A DNA stretch of 64,000 bases from Kitasatospora sp. A2-31 (lineage in GTDB: Bacteria > Actinomycetota > Actinomycetes > Streptomycetales > Streptomycetaceae), in the NCBI RefSeq assembly GCF_022288725.1, contig NZ_JAKNTA010000015.1, forward strand, positions 105,985 to 169,984. Direction: 5' to 3'. The position numbers and the translations under genes are program-made. Positions 1 to 7,735 of this stretch are shown one piece after another. The notes beneath the pieces were generated by a model, which saw nothing but the letters and a program-made list of their open reading frames with translations, searched no databases and was not told where the DNA came from. Each line of letters starts with the position of its first letter. The stretch's first letter is position 1.

Positions 1-1256
1 TCGTGGACTCGGAAGCCGGTTCCGGGAGTTCCGTCAGCCGAGAGGGTGGGCTGAGCGAAGGACAGAGCCCTCACGGCTGCAGCCGTGCGTGCGAGTTCAG
101 CGTCACTGACCTCCTCGCCCTCCTCGCTCTCCGCCGCGGCCTTCAACAGCGCGCGAAAGAGTTCATGGTTCTCCACCGTGCGGGGTATGGACGCGGCGTG
201 GATCGCTATGCGCAGCAGTACCGGGACGTGGGTGTCGAGGAGATTGGTCCAGATGTTCTCTGGGGTGCTCTCCTCAAGCTCGTCCCGACTGAGGGGCCTG
301 GGGGAAGTCAGCAATAGGTCCGTCAGCGCCGCAGCCCAGCCGGGTATCCCTGCGGACGCCTTCGCCACGTTTTCGCGGTCTTCCCGGGGAAGACCACGGG
401 AAGCGAGATACCTACTGGTGTCCTTACTCTCCCAGGGAGGCAACTCGTGGTGCCGGACATCGATGTCGCCTGGAAGCTGCACGCCCTTCTGGCCTGCGAA
501 GACGACGGTCATCCCGGAGATCGAGAGTAAGTGGCGCACCAACTCCGTCGTGAGCCAATGCCCGTGGAGCCGGAATCCTCCCCACTGACCTGGGGAGGGA
601 TCGCGCACCTCACCAGTGGTAGGCCCGTCGAAGCGGGAAATGCGCTCTAGGTTGTCGAAGAGCACGCAGGTCCTGGGTAGCTCGAGTTCCTTAAGATCGC
701 TACCGAAGGCCTCGGTCAGTGCCTCGCGACGCAACCGCTTGGCCTGGAACAAGAACTCGCGGTTATCGACAGTGACCCGGGGCGCACTGTGCTCGATCCT
801 GCCGCCGAACAACGCGAGAGCGCGACTTCTGACGTTGACTTTGGGAGGCTTCTGAGGTTTCGAATTCTTGCGCCTACATTTGCGGTAATGCTTGAAAGGC
901 CGCCCTGTCCAAGCTTCGATCTGGCCAGCCAGCAGCTCCAGCAAGGTTACAGCGGGATCATCGTCGTCCGGCCTATTGTAGTAGGGGTCTCGGAGATCGA
1001 TAAGCCGGCATCGATACTCTGGCAGGCTGGCCAGATGCTGCAGCAGGGTCGACTTTCCCAGGAGCGGCCCAGCAGAGAGCACCCAAGCTCTTGGGCCGTC
1101 CTGCAGGTTCAGCATCCGGTGAAAGGACTGTATTTCGGCGGAGCGGTCGACGAAACCGCCCTCCGTCGCGCTGGATAAGCTCCCTGAATTCTCCAGCGGC
1201 TCACGCGAGGGTGGCGGGTCACTCTGCGTCAAGGCGCGAACCTTCGATCTGCCCAT
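1..1256 (-). CDS. STAND-like P-loop NTPase, partial (3' end beyond window)
   Basis: An open minus-strand frame starts at the ATG at 1256 and runs without a stop off the left edge (about 418 codons visible). A Walker A motif GPLLGKST lies near residues 63-70 and a Walker B-like VLFDNLERI further on, followed by a sensor-like strand VVFAGQKG and a segment IPGWAAALTD similar to the helical region after STAND/AAA ATPase cores. This order fits the single-protein P-loop switch NTPases common in actinobacterial conflict systems; the C-terminal sensor or effector part is outside the window. The start overlaps the end of the upstream membrane protein gene by 38 bp, suggesting translational coupling. 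The exact subfamily is not identified. Confidence 0.7.
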   Translation of the reverse strand, partial: MGRSKVRALTQSDPPPSREPLENSGSLSSATEGGFVDRSAEIQSFHRMLNLQDGPRAWVLSAGPLLGKSTLLQHLASLPEYRCRLIDLRDPYYNRPDDDDPAVTLLELLAGQIEAWTGRPFKHYRKCRRKNSKPQKPPKVNVRSRALALFGGRIEHSAPRVTVDNREFLFQAKRLRREALTEAFGSDLKELELPRTCVLFDNLERISRFDGPTTGEVRDPSPGQWGGFRLHGHWLTTELVRHLLSISGMTVVFAGQKGVQLPGDIDVRHHELPPWESKDTSRYLASRGLPREDRENVAKASAGIPGWAAALTDLLLTSPRPLSRDELEESTPENIWTNLLDTHVPVLLRIAIHAASIPRTVENHELFRALLKAAAESEEGEEVSDAELARTAAAVRALSFAQPTLSADGTPGTGFRVH

Positions 1257-1602
1257 GCCTGCTCGCACGCTGGTCGACGTCAGCGTTGCTGGCAGACACG
1301 GGGGAATCGGTGATGTGGCCGTTCTGGACGGCGATCTGCACGATGTCGGCACCGTCACGCCCGTGGGCGGGAGAACGCAGAATCGAGCCGCCCCTCCCCG
1401 CCCGCTGCCGGATCCTCGTGCGGCTGCCCGGACTGCCTCCGACACCGGTGACCGCGATGAGGACAGCCGCGATGGTGAGCGCGCCCAGCGCGGCGGTCAG
1501 GGGCCAGCTCCACTGGTCAGTGATCAGGTTGGTGACCACACCGACGGCCAGGCTGACCAGCACTCCCGCCGCAGCTATGGCTTTGGGAACCCAAGTTGGC
1601 AT
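1219..1602 (-). CDS. small two-helix membrane protein with duplicated C-terminal motif
   Basis: 127 residues. Two hydrophobic segments (about residues 7-24 and 34-52) predict a membrane hairpin. The C-terminal tail holds two copies of an approximately 18-residue motif, IVQIAVQNGHITDSPVSA and VDQRASRHGQIEGSRLDA, sharing Q-x-A-x3-G-x-I-x2-S-x-(V/L)-x-A. Such short paired motifs recall amyloid-like or beta-arch signalling motifs found beside STAND NTPases, but that link is inference. The gene overlaps the NTPase gene downstream and is probably co-transcribed with it. No known family was recognised. Confidence 0.6.
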   Translation of the reverse strand: MPTWVPKAIAAAGVLVSLAVGVVTNLITDQWSWPLTAALGALTIAAVLIAVTGVGGSPGSRTRIRQRAGRGGSILRSPAHGRDGADIVQIAVQNGHITDSPVSASNADVDQRASRHGQIEGSRLDAE

Positions 1603-1681
1603 TCAGCCCCCCAGATCAACTGGCCTTGACGCACGGAGCCTATCGGCGACGCGACCAGGATAGAGGCGGTTCCCCGCCCGT

Positions 1682-1972
1682 GACGACAGTCTGGCCCAGG
1701 TCCGCGGGAGGAGAAGAACAGTCTCGCGATCGCCCGGAACGAATCGTTCGGTGGCTGGACCAAGACCCTCACCGACCCCCTGTCACTGCTGGAAGATCAT
1801 CTGCTGCGAGCCCGACCTGCCAGTCGATGAGCAGATCGACCAGGTCATCGGCAGGCTCCGGCCCCCATGGAGGCGCACACCAATCTCGGGCCACCGCCGG
1901 GAATACGTCATCCTTGCCGCGAGGTTGACCCGGCAGACACCCACCGACGGCGATAGGGGAACTGCAAGGTGA
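1682..1972 (+). pseudogene. decayed ORF resembling a DUF4279-like protein
   Basis: An open frame without a convincing start reads through WKIICCEPDLPVDEQIDQ and then VIGRLRP, a pattern like the central W...(D/E)EQI...RL.P part of DUF4279-type proteins. Upstream residues are Arg-rich and poorly conserved, and the frame ends at the start of the isomerase gene. I regard it as a remnant or a short uncharacterised protein; the family assignment is from memory and weak. Confidence 0.3.
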
Positions 1973-2607
1973 CACAGGTGAGGGAGCTCTACCTGAGCGT
2001 GGCGGACGCAGCGGCGAAGCTGTTGGCTGCACCGGAGGTCGCAGACAACTGGCACCAGCCCTCCGCACTGGCGAAGCTCAGCGTCCAGGGGCTGGCGGGT
2101 CACCTGGCCGGGCAGGTCTTCTTCATCCCTACGGTGCTGGCAGAGCCGGTCCCCACCGAGCCCACCATCTCGATCCACGAGTACTACGCGCGAGTCAGCT
2201 GGATCGGCTCGGACCTTGACACTCCGTTCAACCAGGCCATTCGATCCGGCGGCGAGGAAGAGGCGGCTGACGGTCCGGCCGCGCTGGCCGCGCGAGTCAC
2301 CGCATGCGTCGAGGAACTGCGCGACGTCCTGCCCACCACGCCGGATCGCCCGGTTCGTCGGCCCACCTGGGGGTCGTGGTCGATCGGTCTCGACGACTTC
2401 GTCGCCAGCCGGATGCTGGAGCTCGCTGTTCACTCCGACGACCTTGCGCACAGCGTCGGGTTGCCGACTCCGGAGTTCCCGGCCCCCGCCGTCGAGACCG
2501 TCGTGGACTTGCTGTCGCGGATCGCCCTACGCCGCCACGGCGCCACCAACGTCCTGCGCGCACTGAGCCGCAGCGAACGCGCACCGGCTTCCATCTCGGC
2601 GCTCTAA
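1969..2607 (+). CDS. mycothiol-dependent maleylpyruvate isomerase-family (DinB-like) protein
   Basis: 212 residues from a GTG start. The sequence has the features of the actinobacterial MDMPI/DinB-like fold: an N-terminal helix bundle with VQGLAGHLAGQVFF, the conserved SRMLELAVHSDDLAHSVG segment near residues 146-163 that supplies a metal-ligand His, and a C-terminal ALRRHG helix. Family members are cytosolic metal- and mycothiol-dependent enzymes that isomerise or detoxify small molecules; the substrate cannot be inferred here. The gene stands alone, with no obvious operon partner. Confidence 0.8.
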   Translation: MTQVRELYLSVADAAAKLLAAPEVADNWHQPSALAKLSVQGLAGHLAGQVFFIPTVLAEPVPTEPTISIHEYYARVSWIGSDLDTPFNQAIRSGGEEEAADGPAALAARVTACVEELRDVLPTTPDRPVRRPTWGSWSIGLDDFVASRMLELAVHSDDLAHSVGLPTPEFPAPAVETVVDLLSRIALRRHGATNVLRALSRSERAPASISAL

Positions 2608-2727
2608 CGCAAGCCCCTGAACCGGTCAAAGGCTAGCGAACGGCCCTCCAAGGGACTGTCACGCCCGCAACCGTGGCGCGGCACGTCCCTGACGCACTGT
2701 GAGGGCCACGACCATGTCACTTCGAGG

Positions 2728-2876
2728 GCACGCCCGCAAGGGCAGGGGTCAGCCGAGGCAAGGCAGCACGACGCCGACTCGCAGGCCCTCCTCCCCGCAG
2801 GCGCGGGAGTCGGCCGACGCCCATCAGCCACCGGCGGGTGACTGCGGCGTCCCCCGCGCCGGGGGGATCAGCCGGT
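2728..2876 (+). CRISPR. degenerate CRISPR-like repeats (three copies)
   Basis: Three similar 27-29 bp segments end at about 2755, 2817 and 2874. Each has a GC-rich dyad and the terminal pattern (G/A)TC(A/G)GCCG typical of actinobacterial type I-E repeats; they end 62 and 57 bp apart, near the 60-61 bp period expected. The best copy contains CCTCCCCGC followed by GCGGGAGTCGGCCG. The copies differ strongly from each other and no cas gene is nearby, so this is at most an eroded array; chance similarity is possible. Confidence 0.3.
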
Positions 2877-3245
2877 GCTGCGGGACTGCGGGATCGCTCA
2901 CATGAGCCAGACGCCCGATGCGGCAGGCGGGTTCTGAGCCTGACCTGACCTGCGCCACAGTGTCGCGCGAGGAGGATCCGATCGCTGTGCAACCCGGTCG
3001 CCGCTCTCAACCCTCTCGTCGTGAGCCCTCGCGCCTCGCTGTGCCAGCCGCCGCGCAGCGGCCCTGTCCGAGTACGCCGGCCGACGTGCAGTCGCCGATG
3101 CCGAAGGTCCAGCCCGTCGACTGAGGCACTCCGCCCACGCCCGCCACCGTGTGGTGGGCCTCCGGAAGGCCACTGGGACCGGCGGCCGAATGCTTGCCGA
3201 GACGCCTCCGTGATGACGTCGCGACCCACCAGGCTCTTTCATATC

Positions 3246-3257
3246 TGCTCGAATCTG
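3246..3257 (+). promoter_or_regulatory. candidate DeoR-type operator upstream of transporter operon
   Basis: TGCTCGAATCTG. The same pattern, TGCTC(A/G)NNTC(T/A)G, occurs upstream of the deoR gene (7647-7658) and inside the GH31 promoter (10795-10806). It lies just before a TATCTT -10-like box. Role as the operator of the local DeoR regulator is inferred from this distribution only. Confidence 0.4.
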
Positions 3258-3456
3258 GCTATCTTCAAGCACATGCAAGCAGGCTTCGCCGGTGCGCGCG
3301 CGGGCCTGTTCGCTGGTGCCGCCGACGGCCGAGCAGCGCGGCAGCCCGTCCCCCAGCGCGCGACAACGTTCCCAGGACTGCTCACAGCTCTCTGCAATCC
3401 CCACGAGCGGACCAGGCGCCAGGACGCCGGTCCGCAGGACGAAGGCGGTATCAGCA

Positions 3457-4725
3457 GTGAACAAACGTGTCATCGGAATCCCGGCGGCGTGCGCGGCCGC
3501 CGTCCTCGTCCTCACCTCCTGCGGCAGCAGCGGTGACGGCGGCTCAGGCGACGGGAACGTGACCCTCAAACTGGTGGCCGCCGACTACGGCGACAAGGAG
3601 ACCAACAGCTCGAAGGCCTACTGGGACGGCGTCGCCACCGCCTTCAGCGCGGCCAACCCCGCCATCCGGATCGACGTCCAGGTGGTGAACTGGAACGACA
3701 TCGACAAGCAGGTCAAGACGATGATCCAGAGCGGGAACGTCCCCGACGTCCTGCAGACCGGCGGCTACGCCGACAAGGTCGCCGACGACCTCCTCTACAA
3801 GGCCGAGGACGTGCTGTCGACGGGCACCCGGGCCAATCTCATCGACACCTTCGCCGACGCCGGCAAGGTCGGCGGCGTCCAGTACGGCATCCCGTTCGTG
3901 TCCTCCGCCCGCGCCTTCTTCTACAACAAGGGCGTCTTCCAGCAGGCCGGCATCGCCCAGCCGCCCGCCACCTGGGACGAGGTCCGCAAGGACGCCGAGC
4001 TCATCAAGGCGAAGGTGCCCGGCGTCACCCCCTACGCCCTGCCGCTCGGCCCCGAGGAGGCCCAGGGCGAGAGCATGATGTGGGAGCTCGGCAACGGCGG
4101 CGGCCACACCGACAGGAGCGGCAAGTACAGCATCAACAGCCAGGCGAACATCGACACCTTCGGCTGGCTGAAGGCCAACCTCGTCGACACCGGCCTGACG
4201 TACGCCAACCCGGCGACCACCGACCGCAAGACGGCCTTCGCCGACTTCGCCGCGGGCAAGGCGGCCATGCTCAACGGCCACCCCTCGCTGATCCAGATGG
4301 CCAAGGACGGCAAGGTCGACTACGGCGTCGCGCCGATCCCCGGCAAGGCCGGCCCGCTCAAGTCCACCCTCGGCGTGGCGGACTGGACGATGGCCTTCAA
4401 GAAGAACGGCCACCGCGAGCAGATCAAGAAGTTCCTCGACTTCGTCTACGCCAAGGACAACACCCTCAGGTTCGACGAGACCTACAACCTGATGCCGGTC
4501 ACCCAGGACACCCTGCGGGAGATGACCGCCAGCGGCCGGCACAAGGACCTCGAACCGTTCTTCGCCCTGCTGCCGCAGGCCTCCTTCTACCCGCTCGGCG
4601 ACACCACGTGGGACGCCGTCTCCGCCGAGCTCAAGAAGAGCATCGGCAGCGCCGTCGCCGGCGACCCGGCCAAGGTCCTGGGCGACCTGCAGAAGAAGTC
4701 CCAGGACGCCGTCGCGAACAAGTAG
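3457..4725 (+). CDS. sugar ABC transporter substrate-binding lipoprotein
   Basis: 422 residues from GTG 3457, chosen because GAAGG lies upstream and the start directly precedes a lipoprotein signal: short basic N-terminus, hydrophobic core and lipobox LTSC with the acylated Cys near residue 22, then a Gly/Ser-rich linker. The rest has the family 1 solute-binding layout (LKLVAADYGDKET near the N-terminus, VPDVLQTGGYADKV, the YGIPFV segment, and MLNGHPS). It should capture an oligosaccharide outside the membrane and deliver it to the two permeases encoded next. The divergent-side GH31 enzyme suggests an alpha-linked glycan substrate. Confidence 0.9.
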   Translation: MNKRVIGIPAACAAAVLVLTSCGSSGDGGSGDGNVTLKLVAADYGDKETNSSKAYWDGVATAFSAANPAIRIDVQVVNWNDIDKQVKTMIQSGNVPDVLQTGGYADKVADDLLYKAEDVLSTGTRANLIDTFADAGKVGGVQYGIPFVSSARAFFYNKGVFQQAGIAQPPATWDEVRKDAELIKAKVPGVTPYALPLGPEEAQGESMMWELGNGGGHTDRSGKYSINSQANIDTFGWLKANLVDTGLTYANPATTDRKTAFADFAAGKAAMLNGHPSLIQMAKDGKVDYGVAPIPGKAGPLKSTLGVADWTMAFKKNGHREQIKKFLDFVYAKDNTLRFDETYNLMPVTQDTLREMTASGRHKDLEPFFALLPQASFYPLGDTTWDAVSAELKKSIGSAVAGDPAKVLGDLQKKSQDAVANK

Positions 4726-4755
4726 GCGGTCGCACCCGTCCGGAAGGCACCGCAC

Positions 4756-5685
4756 GTGTCCCTCAAGTCCACCGCTGCGCGGCCCCGCCGGTCCGGTCGG
4801 CGCGCGCCCGCCCGCTCCGCCCTCGGCCGCCTCGGCCCGCTGCCCTGGATCGGCCCGGCCGTCCTGCTGATCCTGTTCGTGGTCCTGTGGCCGGTCTACG
4901 AGATGGTCCGCACCTCGTTCCTGCGGATCAGCACCAGCGGGTTCGTCCGCGGCTCCGCCGGGCTCGACAAGTACCGCAAACTGTTCGGCGAGTCCGACCT
5001 CGGCCCCGTCCTGCTCCGGACGGCCGCCTGGACGGGCGCCGTCGTCGGTCTGACGATGCTGCTCTCGCTGGCCCTCGCCCAGCTGTTCGACCAGCGCTAC
5101 CCGGGCCGCCGGATCACCCGCTGGGCGCTGATCGCGCCCTGGGCGGCGTCCGTGCTGATGACCTCGATCGGCTTCAAGTGGATGCTCAACCAGACCGCCG
5201 GCGTGCTCAACACCGCGATGACCGACCTCGGTCTGATCGACGGCCCCCAGGACTGGCTCGGCCGACCCTCGACCGCCTGGCCCTGGATGACGGCGGTCGC
5301 CGTCTTCGTCTCCCTCCCCTTCACCACCTACACGCTGCTCGCCGGCCTGCAGACGGTGCCCGGGGAGCTGTACGAGGCCGCCCGCGTGGACGGCGCCTCC
5401 CCCTGGCAGACCTATCTGAGGATCACCCTGCCCCTGCTGCGGCCGGCCTTCCTGGTCGGCGTGGTGATCAATCTGATCAACGTCTTCAACTCCTTCCCGG
5501 TCATCTGGGGCATGACCCAGGGCGGACCGAGCAGTGACACGGCCACCACGACCGTGTTCATGTACCAGTTGAAGAACACCGACATCGGCGAGTCCGCGGC
5601 GATGTCCGTCGTCAACTTCGCACTGGTGGTGCTGATGGTGCTGGCGTTCCTCAGGGTCAGCCGCTGGAACAGGGAGGAGAACTGA
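4756..5685 (+). CDS. sugar ABC transporter permease (MalF type)
   Basis: 309 residues from a GTG start, 30 bp after the binding-protein gene. Six hydrophobic segments are visible, the first near residues 34-55. The EAA loop that contacts the ATPase is present as EAARVDGASPWQTYLRITLP near residue 205. Its stop overlaps the ATG of the next gene by one base, indicating translational coupling. No ATPase gene accompanies it; in streptomycetes a shared MsiK-type ATPase usually energises such carbohydrate importers. Confidence 0.9.
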   Translation: MSLKSTAARPRRSGRRAPARSALGRLGPLPWIGPAVLLILFVVLWPVYEMVRTSFLRISTSGFVRGSAGLDKYRKLFGESDLGPVLLRTAAWTGAVVGLTMLLSLALAQLFDQRYPGRRITRWALIAPWAASVLMTSIGFKWMLNQTAGVLNTAMTDLGLIDGPQDWLGRPSTAWPWMTAVAVFVSLPFTTYTLLAGLQTVPGELYEAARVDGASPWQTYLRITLPLLRPAFLVGVVINLINVFNSFPVIWGMTQGGPSSDTATTTVFMYQLKNTDIGESAAMSVVNFALVVLMVLAFLRVSRWNREEN

Positions 5686-6617
5686 TGGCGGCCACCCCGC
5701 CCGTCGCCCCGGCCGCTTCCGCACCCGCCCCGCGGGAACGGCCGGCCCCGCCCCGGGCCCCGCGCCGGTCGGCGCGCACCACCCCCGGCCGGGCCGGGCG
5801 CCGGATCGGGCCGCGCACCCTGCTCGTCACGGCCGTGGCCTGGCTGCTGGCGGCGGTCTTCGTGCTGCCGTACCTGGAGATGGTCGTCACGGCGCTGCGC
5901 CCGGCGAACGAGCTGCGCGACCCGACCTACCTGCCGGAGCACTTCGCCTGGTCCAACTTCGTCGACGTCTGGCGCGAGTCGACGCTCGGCGGCAACCTGA
6001 GGGTGACCCTGCTGGTCGCCGGCGGCTCCACGCTGCTCGCGCTGCTGGTCGCGCTGCCCGCCGCCTACTACACCGCGCGCGTGCGCTACCGGGGGCGGCG
6101 GCTGTTCCTGCTGCTCGTCCTGGTCACCCAGATGTTCCAGCCGACCTCGCTCCTGGTGGGCCTCTACCGCGAGTTCTACCAGCTCCACATGCTCAATTCG
6201 GTCTGGACGCTGATCCTCTGCAACGCCGCGTTCAACCTGGCCTTCACCATCTGGATCCTGACCGCCTACATCGGCTCGATCCCGGTGGCCCTGGAGGAGG
6301 CGGCCATGATCGACGGCCTCGGGCGGCTCGGGGCGCTGCGCCGGGTGGTCCTGCCGCTGGCGATGCCGGGCGTGGTGACCGCGGTGATCTTCACCTTCAT
6401 CGCGGCGTGGAACGAGTTCGTGATGGGACTGACCCTGTCCACCGAGCCGGACAGCCAGCCGCTGACGGTGGGCATCAACGGCTTCGTCGGCAACTACACC
6501 GTGCAGTGGAACTACCTGTTCGCCGGGTCGGTCGTCGCCATCGTGCCGGTCGTGGTGCTGTTCGCCTTCATCGAGCGGCAGGTGGTCTCCGGGCTGACCG
6601 CCGGATCGGTCAAGTAG
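5685..6617 (+). CDS. sugar ABC transporter permease (MalG type)
   Basis: 310 residues. After an Ala/Pro/Arg-rich cytoplasmic extension of about 45 residues, six hydrophobic segments follow. The EAA motif reads EEAAMIDGLGRLGALRRVVL near residue 205 and a C-terminal conserved WNEFVMGL precedes the last helices. It pairs with the MalF-type permease to form the membrane channel. It is the last gene of the operon, followed by a strong terminator. Confidence 0.9.
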   Translation: MAATPPVAPAASAPAPRERPAPPRAPRRSARTTPGRAGRRIGPRTLLVTAVAWLLAAVFVLPYLEMVVTALRPANELRDPTYLPEHFAWSNFVDVWRESTLGGNLRVTLLVAGGSTLLALLVALPAAYYTARVRYRGRRLFLLLVLVTQMFQPTSLLVGLYREFYQLHMLNSVWTLILCNAAFNLAFTIWILTAYIGSIPVALEEAAMIDGLGRLGALRRVVLPLAMPGVVTAVIFTFIAAWNEFVMGLTLSTEPDSQPLTVGINGFVGNYTVQWNYLFAGSVVAIVPVVVLFAFIERQVVSGLTAGSVK

Positions 6618-6650
6618 CGCACCGCCCGGCGGGCGCCCGCTCCCGTCCCT

Positions 6651-6688
6651 GGCCCTCGGGGGCGGGCCCCGACCCGCCCCCGAGGGCC
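6651..6688. terminator. bidirectional terminator between transporter operon and deoR
   Basis: Perfect 16-bp inverted repeat GGCCCTCGGGGGCGGG with a 6-nt loop. It lies between two convergent transcription units, so it can serve both. There is no T-run, as is usual in high-GC actinobacteria. Confidence 0.75.
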
Positions 6689-6704
6689 GGTCGTCGTCCG
6701 TGGG

Positions 6705-7463
6705 TCAGGCCCGCTGCAGCCGGACGCCGACGTCGGTCAGCGCCTTCTCCTGCTCCTCGGAGAGGCCGTCGTCCGTCACCACGTCGTGGATGTCCGCCAG
6801 CGGGCAGATCGAGGCGAACGTGACCCGGCCGATCTTGGTGCTGTCGGCGAGGACGACCGAGCGCGCGCTGCCGCGCAGGAAGGCGCGGTCCGTCTGCGCC
6901 TCCATCTCGTCGTGCGTGGTGCAGCCCTCGTGCGCCGTGAGGCCGTCGACCCCGATGAAGGCGAGGTCGAAGTGGTACTGCGCGAGCATCCGGTCCGCGG
7001 CCGGGCCGACCAGCTCGTAGCTCGCCGACCGGGCGAGCCCGCCGATGACGACCAGGCGGACCTCCGGGCGCACGATCAGCTCCGCCGCGATGTTGACGGC
7101 GTTGGTCACCACGGTGATCCCGCCGCGCTCGGCCAGGACGCGGGCGAGCTCGGTGGTGGTCGTGCCGCCGGTGAGCCCGACGACCGCTCCCTCCGGGACC
7201 AGCTCCGCGGCCGCCCGGGCGATCCGCCGCTTCTCCTCCCGCTGCTTCTCGCTGCGGTGGCGCAGCGGGAGTTCGAGGTTGACCGCGCCGGTCACGGCTC
7301 CGCCGCGGGTGCGCTGCAGCCGGCCCTGGTCGTGCAGCTCCTGGAGGTCCCGGCGGACCGTCGCACCGGAGACCCCGAGCAGCTCGGAGAGCACGTGCAC
7401 GTTTGCGCTCCCCTCCTCGGCGACATGGGCGAGGATCCGGGCGGCGCGATCAGCTTTGAGCAT
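6705..7463 (-). CDS. DeoR/GlpR family transcriptional regulator
   Basis: 252 residues from ATG 7463; an earlier in-frame start at 7505 would add 14 non-conserved residues. The N-terminal HTH reads RILAHVAEEG...VSGATVRRDLQEL, the signature of DeoR regulators, and the C-terminal DeoRC sugar-phosphate sensor domain includes GLTGGTTTTELAR and the IGVDGL segment. It probably represses the neighbouring transporter operon and GH31 gene and is relieved by a phosphorylated sugar. Motif copies upstream of all three units support this (inference). Confidence 0.88.
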   Translation of the reverse strand: MLKADRAARILAHVAEEGSANVHVLSELLGVSGATVRRDLQELHDQGRLQRTRGGAVTGAVNLELPLRHRSEKQREEKRRIARAAAELVPEGAVVGLTGGTTTTELARVLAERGGITVVTNAVNIAAELIVRPEVRLVVIGGLARSASYELVGPAADRMLAQYHFDLAFIGVDGLTAHEGCTTHDEMEAQTDRAFLRGSARSVVLADSTKIGRVTFASICPLADIHDVVTDDGLSEEQEKALTDVGVRLQRA

Positions 7464-7646
7464 GGACGGAGTGTAGCTCCGGGGGTGGACACCGCTTCGG
7501 ACCACCGTCCGACGGCGGAGCCGCGCCGCTGCGGGGACCGGCCCGACCAGGGCGGATCCGGCGCTCCGCCGTCCTTCGGGGGCCGCGGCGGGCGGCGCTG
7601 CGCCGTGCTGGGCCGCCGTGCGGGCACGACCACCATCGCCATGTAC

Positions 7647-7658
7647 TGCTCACATCTG
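7647..7658. promoter_or_regulatory. candidate operator upstream of deoR
   Basis: TGCTCACATCTG, one of three copies of TGCTC(A/G)NNTC(T/A)G at this locus. It lies about 185 bp upstream of the deoR start in a 272-bp gap between deoR and the end of the GH31 gene, and would be an autoregulatory site. Confidence 0.35.
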
Positions 7659-7735
7659 AACAGGCGGGGACGGCCCCGGCGGGTGCACCGGACTTCCGCC
7701 CGGTGCACCCTCCGCGCGTCCCGGCCGGGAGCGGC

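Larger units (their letters stand above)
2608..3456. other. gene-free stretch upstream of the sugar transporter operon
   Basis: No convincing gene on either strand; the frames that are open have no recognisable domain and an amino-acid make-up typical of antisense GC-rich frames. It holds three degenerate CRISPR-like repeats near its left end and, near 3235-3265, the likely regulatory region of the transporter operon (a shared operator motif and a TATCTT -10-like box at 3260-3265). Confidence 0.5.

Noticed and set aside
2898..3569. 223-residue minus-strand frame upstream of the transporter operon
   Set aside because: No domain, Arg/Ala-rich, and it overlaps the start of the binding-protein gene and its signal peptide.
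3544..5724. 726-residue minus-strand open frame opposite the transporter genes
   Set aside because: Gly/Asp/Val/His-rich shadow of the binding protein and permease genes; no domain, and the plus-strand genes are clear.
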